Shown: positions 37,143 through 46,527 of the stretch, piece after piece
Layout: every line of letters starts with the position of its first letter
Position numbering within the stretch: position 1 is the first letter of the stretch
NCBI GenBank assembly: GCA_029256105.1
Contig: JAQSYO010000012.1
Location: 1-64,000, forward strand
Reading direction: 5' to 3'
Length of the DNA stretch: 64,000 bases
Origin: Herbinix sp.
GTDB lineage: Bacteria; Bacillota; Clostridia; Lachnospirales; Lachnospiraceae
Notes under the pieces: generated by a model
Seen by the model: the letters and a program-made list of their open reading frames with translations, nothing else
The model's database searches: none
What the model was told of the DNA's origin: nothing
Program-made: the position numbers and the translations under genes

Positions 37143-37802
37143 TTATAACAAACCCAAACCCTTTAGCAATTTGTTAATTCTTCCGGGAATAATTACAACA
37201 AGCTCTTCCCAGGACACAATAATATTCTCCTCATATGGCACCAGATAAAATTCATGTTTTGGTTCAAAAGAAAACTGTTCTCTGATATAGGAGCACACTT
37301 GATAATCTATGTACGAATTTTTCATTATCAAGCCTTTAAACATATCCTTCACCAATAAACCATCAATTCCTGCCAGCTTATTACAAGAGGCTTCATATTC
37401 ACCGAACAACTTAAATAAATTTCCATCCGGAAACATAGCATGCTTCCCTGGCTGTACATAAATTGGCAAATGGGTCTCATCCTCGATAGCCCTCGTATAA
37501 CGATAACAATTCATATAGGATCCGTGTGCGCTTGCTTCACCATCACACACTTTGCCTTCATGGTCAACATATACCCAAAAATGTTCCAAATCGTACATAT
37601 GCTGAATGTCATAATCATAATAAAGCTGATATTCAATCACAAAAGAAACCTTTTCTTCCTCAATCCAAATATCACGATCAAAGGATGGACTTCTTTGGGA
37701 CTTGTGAAGCACACTGTATCCAATCTGATCGATTGAAAACGGTTCGTTTTTATCAAAATAAAGATGTGGTGCATACATTATTGCTAATTCTTTATCTGTC
37801 AT
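37143..37802 (-). CDS. Unrecognised 219-residue protein with His/Asp-rich conserved-looking core
   Basis: I do not recognise this family. The sequence starts MTDKELAIMYAPHLYFDKNEPFSIDQIGYSVLHKSQRSPSFDR. The core is YDYDIQHMYDLEHFWVYVDHEGKVCDGEASAHGSYMNCYRY followed by PIYVQPGKHAMFPDGN. The pattern acidic-LEHFWVYVD ... AHGSY ... VQPGKHAMF vaguely resembles the Vps62/DUF946 and NPP1 folds, which place His/Asp residues in similar loops. No signal peptide or membrane segment. It starts 16 nt after the HAD gene, inside the operon, so it probably acts on the same substrate. Confidence 0.65.
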   Translation of the reverse strand: MTDKELAIMYAPHLYFDKNEPFSIDQIGYSVLHKSQRSPSFDRDIWIEEEKVSFVIEYQLYYDYDIQHMYDLEHFWVYVDHEGKVCDGEASAHGSYMNCYRYTRAIEDETHLPIYVQPGKHAMFPDGNLFKLFGEYEASCNKLAGIDGLLVKDMFKGLIMKNSYIDYQVCSYIREQFSFEPKHEFYLVPYEENIIVSWEELVVIIPGRINKLLKGLGLL

Positions 37803-37818
37803 TTATACCTCCGTGTAC

Positions 37819-38385
37819 TTACGAATTTTTCACTAAGGATTTTGTCAAGATTAACCTGTTTTTGTACTGTAGATCCAATTGCTCCAGCAAATCATACAGC
37901 TCGGTAGGCTTTGCTGCTACGTAGTCTGGTGTTTCTTCTTCTTTTTCCGGCTGCATTACATAGCGCGGGCTGCAACTAAGTAAAATCGAGGTAATCCCTA
38001 TTCTATTAGCTCCTACAATATCTCTTTTGATATTGTTTCCAATCATAACAATGCGGGGTTTATCACATTCCTTTAGTCCTAACTCCTTCATCGCATGCAA
38101 AAACATTATCTCGGAAGGTTTTTCATAACCTAATTCTCCGGAAATTGCCTTGGCAGCAAAACAATAGTCCAAACCATTTTCGGTATAGATATTGTCAAAG
38201 GATGTTTTTGTTCCGTCTGCTACCAAGGCAATGGTATATCCGCTTTGATGCAGTTTTACCAGTGTCTCGCCAGCTCCTTCCAGCATTTTCGCATGAAGGA
38301 CTGTTCCATTTTCATCTTTTATCTCGGTAGATTCATCGACAATGGTATCTCCACTGTCAATAAATACGATCAGATCTTTTCTCAT
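37819..38385 (-). CDS. HAD-superfamily hydrolase (probable sugar/polyol phosphatase)
   Basis: 188 residues. Motif I is F-I-D10-S-G-D-T14, motif II-like VADGTKTS, motif III lysine in LGYEKPS and motif IV GNNIKRDIVGANRIGITSILL. In the standard DxDxT motif the second Asp (two residues after the nucleophile) is the acid/base, but here that position is Gly and the Asp is one residue later. The cap is small. A phosphatase acting on a phosphorylated sugar released by the neighbouring enzymes is the likely role. It follows oppF by 39 nt. Confidence 0.75.
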   Translation of the reverse strand: MRKDLIVFIDSGDTIVDESTEIKDENGTVLHAKMLEGAGETLVKLHQSGYTIALVADGTKTSFDNIYTENGLDYCFAAKAISGELGYEKPSEIMFLHAMKELGLKECDKPRIVMIGNNIKRDIVGANRIGITSILLSCSPRYVMQPEKEEETPDYVAAKPTELYDLLEQLDLQYKNRLILTKSLVKNS

Positions 38386-38424
38386 ATAAGTTCAACCCGT
38401 ATCCTGTAATGTACAATCAATATC

Positions 38425-39417
38425 CTATTCATGTACAATGCCAACCAGCTTCAATTCATCTGCTCTATGGCATGCCACAAGATGTCCCGGCTCCTTTTCT
38501 ATAAATTCAACCTCGTCGGTTTTACATTTGTCGATGCAATATTGGCATCTCGTGTGAAAAAAACATCCTGATGGAGGATTCGCTGGATTAGGTATCTCTC
38601 CTTGCAGCGGAATGCGCTCCATTATAATTGTAGGATCCGCAATTGGTACTGCTGATAATAACGCTTGGGTATAGGGATGAAGTGGAGATTTAAATAACTG
38701 TTCCGAAGACGTGTATTCCACCATCTTACCAAGATACATTACTCCAACTTTATCCGATATATGCTCAATAACAGATAAATCATGGCTTATAAATAGATAG
38801 GTTAATTGCAATTCCTCTTGCAAGTCCTTAAGTAAATTAACAACCTGAGCTTGCACCGAAACGTCAAGTGCAGATACCGCCTCATCACACACGATCAAAC
38901 GCGGATAGAGCACCAATGCTCTGGCGATTCCAATCCTTTGCCTCTGTCCACCCGAAAAAGCATGTGGGTAACGTTTTAGGTAACTGGGATTTAACCCCAC
39001 CTTAACAGCAATGCTTTTCACTCGCTCTTCAATTTCCTTCTTCGTAAGCTTGTAATTTGCTTTCAAGGGTTCTGATATAATATCAAAAACCGTCATACGT
39101 GGATCCAAGGAAGAAAACGGGTCCTGAAATATCATTTGTATTTCTTTTCTCACGGTTTTCATTTCTTTTTGATCAATTTTTTGTAAATCATATTCATTTC
39201 CGTCTTCTGCCAAATAGAGTACTTCGCCTTCTGTCGCTTCGATAGCACGGACAATACAGCGTCCAAGCGTCGTCTTGCCACAACCAGACTCCCCAACGAT
39301 ACCAACGGTTTCGCCTCTTTTTACTTCGAAGCTAACCTTATTAACCGCTTTCACATTCACTTTTTTTGAGGAGAATGTCTTGCTCATTTCCTTAATCTTT
39401 AAAATTGTCTCCGGCAT
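38425..39417 (-). CDS. Opp/Dpp-type ABC transporter ATP-binding protein (OppF-like)
   Basis: 330 residues. Walker A GESGCGKTT, Q-loop IFQDPFSSLDPRMTV, signature FSGGQRQRIGIARAL, Walker B LIVCDEAVSALDVSVQAQ, H-loop FISHDLSVIEHI. The C-terminal oligopeptide extension with the iron-sulfur-type cysteine cluster (GCFFHTRCQYCIDKC) is complete. It pairs with the next ATPase to energise uptake. Glycosidase neighbours and a GntR/LacI sugar-type regulator suggest the cargo is oligosaccharide rather than peptide. Confidence 0.93.
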   Translation of the reverse strand: MPETILKIKEMSKTFSSKKVNVKAVNKVSFEVKRGETVGIVGESGCGKTTLGRCIVRAIEATEGEVLYLAEDGNEYDLQKIDQKEMKTVRKEIQMIFQDPFSSLDPRMTVFDIISEPLKANYKLTKKEIEERVKSIAVKVGLNPSYLKRYPHAFSGGQRQRIGIARALVLYPRLIVCDEAVSALDVSVQAQVVNLLKDLQEELQLTYLFISHDLSVIEHISDKVGVMYLGKMVEYTSSEQLFKSPLHPYTQALLSAVPIADPTIIMERIPLQGEIPNPANPPSGCFFHTRCQYCIDKCKTDEVEFIEKEPGHLVACHRADELKLVGIVHE

Positions 39418-39429
39418 AACAAACCCTCC

Positions 39430-40440
39430 TTACTTGCTATTTTGCTTTAATAATGATGGCAGATCCCGATAACAGGCAACGAAATGTCCTTCTTCTACTT
39501 CTCTCAGACAAGGTTCCGCAGCACTACATATCTCTGTATCACGGTAGATACAACGATCATAAAAACTACATTTATTCTCTAAATTCATAGCCAGTGGTAC
39601 CGTGCCTTCAATCGAGAATAAACGCTCGTGTCCACCACCTATTTTATGGACCGATCCTAGTAAACCAATGGTATAGGGATGCAATGGATTCTTGAAGATA
39701 TCTTTTACCGGCGCTATCTCAACAATTTTACCTAGGTACATAACAGCTACTCTGTCACAAATCCTTGCAACAGTGCCCAGATCATGTGTGATATACAGAA
39801 TCGCCATGTTATATTCCTTTTGAAGTTGTTTCATCAATTCCAGAATTTGTGCTTGGATAGTTACATCCAAAGCTGTTGTAGGCTCATCCGCAATTAGAAG
39901 CTTTGGATTACAAATCAGCGCCATTGCAATCAATGCTCTTTGTAACATACCACCGGAGAACTCGTGAGGATATTGATTAAATCTCTTTTCCGGATTGGCA
40001 ATACCAACCCTGCGCATCGCTTCAATCGAAATCTCTTTTGCCTTTTTCTTATCCTTGGTAATATGTATCCGTACAAATTCAGATATCTGATGACCGATCG
40101 TAAAAAGTGGAGAAAACGAACTCATTGGCTCTTGAAATATCATGGAAACACTCTTTCCTCTGATACTTCTAATTTCCGTTCCACCAAATTTCATTTCCAG
40201 TAGATTTCTTGATTCACCTTCCTCGATAAAATTGATTTTACCCGTTGTAATACATTTCTTGTCATTAATTCCCATAATCGCTTTACTGGTTAAACTTTTA
40301 CCGCAGCCGGATTCTCCCACTAGACCAAGGGTTTCATTTTCGCGGATTGCAAAGCTTATGTCACGCACTGGGGTAAGTATACCTTCATCCAGTTTAATTT
40401 CTATTTTCAGATTCTCAACTACAACCACGTTATTTTCCAT
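39430..40440 (-). CDS. Opp/Dpp-type ABC transporter ATP-binding protein (OppD-like)
   Basis: 336 residues. Walker A GESGCGKSLTSKAIMG, Q-loop MIFQEPMSSFSPLFTIG, signature FSGGMLQRALIAMAL, Walker B LLIADEPTTALDVTIQAQ, and the C-terminal cysteine extension (CSFYDRCIYRDTEIC). Partner of the OppF-like ATPase, 12 nt from it and 12 nt from the upstream permease gene, so tightly operonic. Confidence 0.93.
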   Translation of the reverse strand: MENNVVVVENLKIEIKLDEGILTPVRDISFAIRENETLGLVGESGCGKSLTSKAIMGINDKKCITTGKINFIEEGESRNLLEMKFGGTEIRSIRGKSVSMIFQEPMSSFSPLFTIGHQISEFVRIHITKDKKKAKEISIEAMRRVGIANPEKRFNQYPHEFSGGMLQRALIAMALICNPKLLIADEPTTALDVTIQAQILELMKQLQKEYNMAILYITHDLGTVARICDRVAVMYLGKIVEIAPVKDIFKNPLHPYTIGLLGSVHKIGGGHERLFSIEGTVPLAMNLENKCSFYDRCIYRDTEICSAAEPCLREVEEGHFVACYRDLPSLLKQNSK

Positions 40441-40452
40441 TCCGTACCTCGC

Positions 40453-41646
40453 CTACTTATATGGGTCTGCAGCATCACGCAAACCATCGCCTAAAAAGTT
40501 AAATGCCAAAACTGCAACTACAACGTACAAAACCGGTATCAGCTTCCATGGACAGTTCGCAATATTACTGATACTTTGGCATTCTTGGAGTAAAACACCC
40601 CAACTGGTAGCTGGTGCACGCATACCCAACCCAAGAAAACTCATGGAAGTTTCACCTAAAATCATATTTGGTATACCTAAGGTCAAGCTCACAATCAGAT
40701 AACTCATAAATCCCGGTACCAAATGCTTTGTAATTATCTTGATGTCGGAAACTCCTGCGAGCTTTGCCGCCATGACATAATCTTCTTTCTTAAGTGATAA
40801 AAATTTACTTCGAACTGTTCTCGCTAAACTTGGCCAGCTTAGTAATGACATAATGATGGTAATGAACACAAAAACCTTTGTTACAGAAATACCAGCCGGG
40901 ATAGCTGCCGATAGTGCCATCCATAACGGCAATGTCGGGAATGACGAGATTACCTCAATAATTCTTTGTACCACCATATCAATTACGCCGCCATAATATC
41001 CGGATAAACCGCCAATAATGATCGCCAGTATAAAAGATATTACAGTTCCCAAAAGCGGGACTGTCAAGGAAACTTGACTACCAATTAAAATTCTCGAAAA
41101 TAAGTCACGACCCAATTTATCAGAACCAAAAACCATGAGACTGACCGGATCCTTACCCTCGGGTAAATTAGAATTGTCTACTCCAAATAGATGGAGATTA
41201 CTTTTGATTAGGCCCAAAAATTTATAAGAACTACCCTTTACGAAGAAGTCTATCGGGTAGGTTTGATCTTTATTCTCTTCAAACTTTTTATTTTGAAATT
41301 TGTCATAGGTTACATCATAATGATAAACGAATGGACCTACAAATTCGCCATCATGTACAAAATGAATTTTACTCGGCGGCGCGTTTGAATATGTTGCAGA
41401 ATAATCTTCTAATCCTTGTGGAGCAATAAAATTACCAAAGATAACTCCTAAATATAAAATGGCTAATAAAATAAAACTTATCACCGCCAACTTGTGTCTC
41501 AAAAGTTTGCGTCCCATCAACTGCCACTGAGAGGACATATAATATTTTTCCTGTTTTGCTCTCTTTTTTTCCAATTTTCGATTTTCTTTTTCTTCGTAAG
41601 TGGATTTTTTAAGAGCAGAACGTAATGTTTGTTCGTCTCGGCTCAT
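40453..41646 (-). CDS. Opp-type ABC transporter permease (OppC-like)
   Basis: 397 residues. A charged N-terminal extension of ~55 residues precedes TM1 (~50-75). A large loop of ~100 residues (~75-185) follows, then the BPD_transp_1 core of five helices with the EAA motif (MAAKLAGVSDIKIITKHLVPGFMSYL). The final helices contain GETSMSFLGLGMRAPATSWGVLLQECQS, typical of OppC/DppC. Its start codon overlaps the stop of the partner permease by one base. Confidence 0.9.
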   Translation of the reverse strand: MSRDEQTLRSALKKSTYEEKENRKLEKKRAKQEKYYMSSQWQLMGRKLLRHKLAVISFILLAILYLGVIFGNFIAPQGLEDYSATYSNAPPSKIHFVHDGEFVGPFVYHYDVTYDKFQNKKFEENKDQTYPIDFFVKGSSYKFLGLIKSNLHLFGVDNSNLPEGKDPVSLMVFGSDKLGRDLFSRILIGSQVSLTVPLLGTVISFILAIIIGGLSGYYGGVIDMVVQRIIEVISSFPTLPLWMALSAAIPAGISVTKVFVFITIIMSLLSWPSLARTVRSKFLSLKKEDYVMAAKLAGVSDIKIITKHLVPGFMSYLIVSLTLGIPNMILGETSMSFLGLGMRAPATSWGVLLQECQSISNIANCPWKLIPVLYVVVAVLAFNFLGDGLRDAADPYK

Positions 41647-42641
41647 TATTTACTTTCCTCCAGATATTTAATCCTTGGATCTAACACTGCCAGTAGCAAA
41701 TCGGAAATCAGCGTACCTGATACTACCAGTATCGCAGAGATCAATAACATGCCGCCTGAAAGATATACATCCTGTGATTGCAGTGCCTTGAGTAATATCG
41801 GACCCTGCGTCGGAAGCATCAGCACAATTGCAGTGATGGTCGAGCCATTAAATACACCCGAAATCATAGGTCCCAATCCACTAACGACCGGGTTAAGAAC
41901 CGCTCGCATTTCATACTTATAGGTTATTGTTTTTTCACTTACACCTTTTGCTCTTGTACACAATACATAGGGGCGTTCCTGTTCATCCAGCATTTGTGCA
42001 CGAATACTACGGATAAGTCCGCAGGTTCCAGACATACTGATCACGATGACCGGGATAACCAATTTTGATAGAAATTCCAAAAACGAAGACCAGGAGTGAA
42101 TACCACCTTCAGGAAACAGTCCCATCAGCGGTTTGCCAAACCATTTGTAGGATAGGAACATCAAAACGATTGCTAGTAAAAAGTGTGGAACCGCCATACC
42201 GATAAACCCAACGAAGGTATAGATATAATCACTTATTTGATACTGATGCTTCGCGGCATGTATCGCTATCGGAATGGAAATTGCATAAGTTACAACCAAA
42301 GTAATTAAGGAAATCATTAGTGTTGCACCGAGAGTCTCACCGATTTTTACTAACACACTTTGATTATAGTAGAACGAAACACCCCAGTCTCCTGTTGCGA
42401 TACCCTTAAGCCAATCCCAATATTGCACCAAAAATGGTTGGTCCACATGATACATTGCTCTTAAATTTGCTATGTCAGTTTGAGTTACCGTTTCTCCCTG
42501 CGCAACCATATTGTTCACTATGTTATCTACAAAGTCACCCGGAGGAAGCTGTATCACAAAAAACACAACGAATGTTATCATCAGCAATGTGAAAAAGGCT
42601 AAAATCAGCCTCTTACCAATATAGCTCCATTTATCATTCAT
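41646..42641 (-). CDS. Opp-type ABC transporter permease (OppB-like)
   Basis: 331 residues with six membrane helices and the usual OppB/DppB features: N-terminal RLILAFFTLLMITFVVFFVIQLPPGDFVDNIV, MSLITLVVTYAISIPIAIHAA, and the EAA loop CTRAKGVSEKTITYKYEMRAVLNPVV. It is the first of four genes in the membrane/ATPase block, preceded by the binding-protein gene and a strong hairpin. Confidence 0.92.
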   Translation of the reverse strand: MNDKWSYIGKRLILAFFTLLMITFVVFFVIQLPPGDFVDNIVNNMVAQGETVTQTDIANLRAMYHVDQPFLVQYWDWLKGIATGDWGVSFYYNQSVLVKIGETLGATLMISLITLVVTYAISIPIAIHAAKHQYQISDYIYTFVGFIGMAVPHFLLAIVLMFLSYKWFGKPLMGLFPEGGIHSWSSFLEFLSKLVIPVIVISMSGTCGLIRSIRAQMLDEQERPYVLCTRAKGVSEKTITYKYEMRAVLNPVVSGLGPMISGVFNGSTITAIVLMLPTQGPILLKALQSQDVYLSGGMLLISAILVVSGTLISDLLLAVLDPRIKYLEESK

Positions 42642-42685
42642 AATTCATCACCGTTAAAACCCTTCTCGAACATTCGTTTAATTAA

Positions 42686-42731
42686 GCAAAAAGATTGTAC
42701 AGCCCTATGCAGAGCTGTATAATCTTTTTGC
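42686..42731 (-). terminator. Attenuator-type hairpin between binding-protein and permease genes
   Basis: GCAAAAAGATTGTACAGC (42686-42703) pairs with GCTGTATAATCTTTTTGC (42714-42731), about 17 of 18 positions, loop of 10 nt, then TTAATTAAA on the minus strand. It follows the binding-protein stop by about 24 nt and probably lets the binding protein be made in excess over the permease. Confidence 0.8.
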
Positions 42732-42754
42732 ATTAACTGCCATTACAACTTGTA

Positions 42755-44857
42755 TTATTTTGCTAAATATAACTGTTCCGGACGCATCATGCTTACAAAT
42801 CTGTATTCGTCTGCATTGATAATGTTCGAAGGGAAGTTCTTTACATTATTATTAACAACCCAATTCACAGGTAATGGTGAAAGGAAACCAATAACCCAAA
42901 TATTATTCTTATGAAGATCATAAATCTTTTGAACATTCTCTGCCACTACCTGATCTCTCGTTGCACCTGAAGCTGTCTTTATCGCATCATAAGCATTGAT
43001 GAGTTCTAACATATCGCCAGTAGGTTCAATTCCGCCATTTGTAGTAGTCTTGCCATCCTCATACCATTTGCCATATGCACCATACCAGCAAGAGAAATTA
43101 CGCATCGGAACAATTGCATCAGGACGAATAGCAGGTGTTGATACACTTAATTTTGTAAAAACTGCTTCAACATCATTCGTAAGTATGGATTGTGGTTGTT
43201 CTGCATCCACTTTATCGGTTATTTTAACACCGATTGCTTTGTATGCAGACTGAAGCATTGCGATCCAATCGCCTTGAATAGATACATCACTATCTTTAAT
43301 ATTAATTATAATCTCAACATCTTTACTTGTGCCTTTCATCTTACGGTAAGTACCATCAGTACCATCCCAAGGCTCTGTTATTTCATCCAATAAGCTATTT
43401 GCTTTTGCTACGTCAAACTCTGTCCACTTATTCTGCCATTCAGCGTCATAACCAAAAGCGCCTTCCGGAACTGAAGCCTGTGCTGGCTTAGATTGATTGT
43501 TAAACAAAGTAGCGTTTACTAGATTTCTATCAACACTGATGGAAAGTGCTTCTCTGAAGCGAATATCCTGAAATAAAGCTCGCTTGTCCAAATCTTTCAC
43601 TGTCTGACATAAATCCAAGGACATATCATTGGACCAGTCAGTTGATATCCATTGCACCGGTGTATGTGTAGCTTGCGTTGCAGTTACAACGGTTGCATAA
43701 TCTGCAGGTTCCACTGTTGATAAATCAATCTCACCAGCAGTTTGCTTTAAAACTTTTTGATCATTATCATTGACAATTACGAATTTAAGGCTGTCAAGAT
43801 AAGGCAATTGACGTCCTTCGCTATCTGTCTTAAAGAAATAAGGATTTCTTACCAACTCATAGGTCTCGCCAACTGTATTCCAATTATCTTTCACTGCGAT
43901 AAAGCTTCTTACTTGAGGAACGATTGCATAATCCCAATTGTAATAACCGATATCCTTGCCCATGGTGCTATAATCTTCCCAGACTTTACCAAAGTCTGTA
44001 TTTGCATTTGCAATAGCCTGTTCTTCTGTAATAAGAGGGAAAGTCGGGTCATCTGCTACACCGTCTTTACGTGCAACATAATTTATGTAGAAATGTTTTG
44101 GTAGAAACATCCATTTATTATCTACCGCAACTGCAACCGGGAAATCTGGCTTCGGTGCTGCGAAAGTTACTGTAAAGGTGGTCTCATCTACTTTATCGAA
44201 CTTTGCCCAATAGCTCTTACCATCTTTCAATACTTGGTAGCAATTGTAAGGCTTTGAGGTATATGCTGGATAATAGCCTTCTGCATCTACCGCTACCGCT
44301 GTACGATCTTCATTCAATGCAGGTGTTGATACATGATCATAATAGAATATAACATCATCAACTGTAAAAGGTTCTCCATCCGACCACTTCATGCCTTCTC
44401 GAAGCTCAATGGTCCAAACAGTTGAATCTTCATTCGGATAAAAGTCCTTCGCAACGTTTGGTTCAACTTGACCAGAACCATCTTGTTTGAAACGGAAGAT
44501 ACCCTGCTCTGTAAAAGGTCCCCATCCCCAACGCGCTTGGTCATTTTGTAAATTTGTAATACTGCCACCATATTCACCAAGTGACATTACATCTGTTTCA
44601 ATCATTACATCATCTGCAACAGGGATACGTTCTGCCAATGCAGGAAGTGTTCCTGCAGCAACTTGTTCTGCTAACATCGGAGCTTCCTTCGCATCTGCAT
44701 CCGTAGTGCTTCCACCTGCATCTGTATCCGTATTCTCTCCCGCAGCTTTGGTTGGTGATGTAGTTTCATTTCCATCCTTTGTCGAATCTTTACCACATCC
44801 CGACAACATACTAATGACAAGAACTACTGATAGTATGAGTGCTACTACTTTTTTCAT
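42755..44857 (-). CDS. Family 5 extracellular solute-binding lipoprotein (Opp/Dpp type)
   Basis: 700 residues, long for the family. Lipoprotein signal peptide KKVVALILSVVLVISMLSGCGKD, with Cys21 as the lipidation site, followed by a Thr/Asp/Ala-rich linker of ~35 residues. Residues ~75-700 are an SBP_bac_5 domain (GPFTEQGIFRFKQDGSGQVEPNVAKDFYPNEDSTVWTIELREGMKWSDGEPFTVDDVIFYYDH; FREALSISVDRNLVNATLFNNQSKPAQASVPEGAFGYD). Related large binding proteins in Thermotoga and Lachnospiraceae bind oligosaccharides (established for several), which fits the glycosidases here. AAGGAGG precedes the ATG. A promoter is predicted at 45086-45114. Confidence 0.92.
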   Translation of the reverse strand: MKKVVALILSVVLVISMLSGCGKDSTKDGNETTSPTKAAGENTDTDAGGSTTDADAKEAPMLAEQVAAGTLPALAERIPVADDVMIETDVMSLGEYGGSITNLQNDQARWGWGPFTEQGIFRFKQDGSGQVEPNVAKDFYPNEDSTVWTIELREGMKWSDGEPFTVDDVIFYYDHVSTPALNEDRTAVAVDAEGYYPAYTSKPYNCYQVLKDGKSYWAKFDKVDETTFTVTFAAPKPDFPVAVAVDNKWMFLPKHFYINYVARKDGVADDPTFPLITEEQAIANANTDFGKVWEDYSTMGKDIGYYNWDYAIVPQVRSFIAVKDNWNTVGETYELVRNPYFFKTDSEGRQLPYLDSLKFVIVNDNDQKVLKQTAGEIDLSTVEPADYATVVTATQATHTPVQWISTDWSNDMSLDLCQTVKDLDKRALFQDIRFREALSISVDRNLVNATLFNNQSKPAQASVPEGAFGYDAEWQNKWTEFDVAKANSLLDEITEPWDGTDGTYRKMKGTSKDVEIIINIKDSDVSIQGDWIAMLQSAYKAIGVKITDKVDAEQPQSILTNDVEAVFTKLSVSTPAIRPDAIVPMRNFSCWYGAYGKWYEDGKTTTNGGIEPTGDMLELINAYDAIKTASGATRDQVVAENVQKIYDLHKNNIWVIGFLSPLPVNWVVNNNVKNFPSNIINADEYRFVSMMRPEQLYLAK

Positions 44858-45085
44858 TATTCTCCTCCTTTTTATTATACTTATCTATATACCTTTATAT
44901 AGAATAAGTAATGAGCATTGATTTCAAAGCATTGAATTACAGTATCAATTCATAATTTTGTATCGTGTTAGTTTATTTAAGCGTTCCCCTTAACATTTAG
45001 CGCTTTTCTTTCTCCCTCCTTATCGATTAATTACTTGTTGAACTATAATTACTTTTTTCATTAAATATATTTAACTTACATATTA

Positions 45086-45114
45086 ATCATATCATAATAA
45101 ATATAATTTGTAAA
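45086..45114 (-). promoter_or_regulatory. Promoter of the Opp-type transporter operon
   Basis: On the minus strand TTTACA (45109-45114), a 17-bp spacer and TATGAT (45086-45091). Upstream sequences TGTAATT ... AATTACGTA (about 45136-45161) form an interrupted inverted repeat that may bind the GntR/LacI regulator. Confidence 0.5.
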
Positions 45115-45295
45115 CAATAACTGAATTAATTTTATGTAATTTTGTTGTTATAATTACGTATATATTTCGTTAATTACATTCTGTATAGTCATTTTATACA
45201 ATTTATCACTATTATTTAACATATATTTTACTTTTTGAGTCACTAAGTATGTTTATTATACTTTTCATTAATCATAATTATAGTATATTATTAAA

Positions 45296-45345
45296 ACAAA
45301 AAAAGCTCAGATAAAAGAACCAAATTCTCCTATCAAAGCTTTCTT
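45296..45345 (-). terminator. Terminator of the mannosidase-MFS-regulator operon
   Basis: On the minus strand AAAGCT-TT-GATA-GGAGAA pairs with TTCT-TT-TATC-TG-AGCTTT around a short loop and is followed by TTTTGTTTT. It lies ~30 nt after the regulator stop. Confidence 0.72.
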
Positions 45346-45373
45346 TCATTGTATAATAAATTGGACCTTTCTT

Positions 45374-46468
45374 TTACTGTTGACCATTAACGAGTATCGC
45401 TGGTACCATAAAATCAGTTTCCGCAGTTGTACCATTAATCTGTGATAGCAATAATCCGACAATTTTTCTCGCCATTTCAACTTCATTCTGCTTCATATGT
45501 GTAATATCAAGCTCTTCCGGACCATCTACACAGCAAATCTTAATTTTCTCGCCAACCTCAGCCGATGTTCTTTTTGAAGCTTCCAGGATGGTAGACATCA
45601 GACTATATTCGGCACATACAATCCCATCGATCTCGTCTTTATGTTTATTTAAAAATTTTACTACGTTTTCAATATTTTCATCAACTGGTGGATGCTCATA
45701 TATATTCTCATCAAAGACTAATGCACATTCTGGTACGGTTGCAATAGAAAATTCGCTTGCCGCTTCATAAAAACCACTTTTTCTTTCTTGCAAGGAAGAA
45801 GTACCAATTATTTCGGAAGATATAAATCCCAAATTTCTGCAGCCTTGTTCCCAAAGATGTCTTACTAAGGTTTTTATAGCTTGTTTATTATCCGTTCTGA
45901 CTGACGGAACAGATATTCCCTCTAGCTTCTTGTCGATTACTACTACCGGAAAACCCTCTAATATCAATTTTAGGATTTTTGGATTATAATATACGCCATG
46001 ACAAGGCATAACAATAAGTCCGGCTATCTTTGATTTTACCAAGAAATCAATTTCTTCCGTCTCTTTATCTCTATTATAATAAGAAAACCTCATAATCGTT
46101 TTATAACCGTTCTCTTCTGCCATGCGATCAATTTTATAAAGCAAATCCAAGCCAAAAGAACTCGATACATGTTCCATAACCAGACCAATTTTTTTTACTA
46201 CGGGGCCGGAATTTTCTTCTACCGTTTCAGAAAAGGAGGTGCGTTCTTTCACAAAGGTTCCTACTCCAGGTATTCTTTGAAGTAAGCCATCATCTCTCAA
46301 CATGCTTAATGCTTTTTTGACCGTAATCATGCTAACGCCAAACTTATTTTTGAGTTCGTCGTCCGAGGGTATTTTCGTCCCTTCACCATAGACGCCTTCC
46401 TCTATTTTGTTTTTTAAATCTTCATATAATTGCATATATAAAAAATTGTCTCTGGCCAAGATTCGCAC
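45374..46468 (-). CDS. GntR-type winged helix fused to LacI-type sugar sensor (AraR-like architecture)
   Basis: 364 residues. Residues 1-75 are a GntR winged helix (LYEDLKNKIEEGVYGEGTKIPSDDELKNKFGVSMITVKKALSMLRDDGLLQRIPGVGTFV). Residues ~95-364 are a periplasmic-binding-protein/LacI effector domain (KKIGLVMEHVSSSFGLDLLYKI, IDFLVKSKIAGLIVMPCHG, VRTDNKQAIKTLVRHLWEQGCRNLGFISS). This architecture is that of AraR and relatives, which release DNA on binding a sugar. It is the last gene of the operon with the mannosidase and MFS genes and lies next to the Opp promoter, so it probably controls both. Confidence 0.9.
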   Translation of the reverse strand: MRILARDNFLYMQLYEDLKNKIEEGVYGEGTKIPSDDELKNKFGVSMITVKKALSMLRDDGLLQRIPGVGTFVKERTSFSETVEENSGPVVKKIGLVMEHVSSSFGLDLLYKIDRMAEENGYKTIMRFSYYNRDKETEEIDFLVKSKIAGLIVMPCHGVYYNPKILKLILEGFPVVVIDKKLEGISVPSVRTDNKQAIKTLVRHLWEQGCRNLGFISSEIIGTSSLQERKSGFYEAASEFSIATVPECALVFDENIYEHPPVDENIENVVKFLNKHKDEIDGIVCAEYSLMSTILEASKRTSAEVGEKIKICCVDGPEELDITHMKQNEVEMARKIVGLLLSQINGTTAETDFMVPAILVNGQQ

Positions 46469-46527
46469 CTCATTTATAATATTTAATATACTTTATTATA
46501 CAACATTATGTAAAAATTGAAAAGAAA

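Larger units (their letters stand above)
44858..45373. other. Promoter region of the Opp operon and 3' region of the regulator gene
   Basis: 516 bp without a gene, strongly AT-rich. It contains the Opp promoter (45086-45114), a ~220-nt leader with a small AAGCG/CGCTT hairpin near 44980-45006, AT-rich inverted repeats near 45140-45180 that could be operators, and the regulator's terminator (45296-45345). Confidence 0.6.

Noticed and set aside
38425-44857. Peptide uptake system (classical Opp)
   Set aside because: The family match is real, but the neighbours are glycosidases and a sugar-type regulator, so oligosaccharide transport is favoured; the symbols opp were therefore not assigned.
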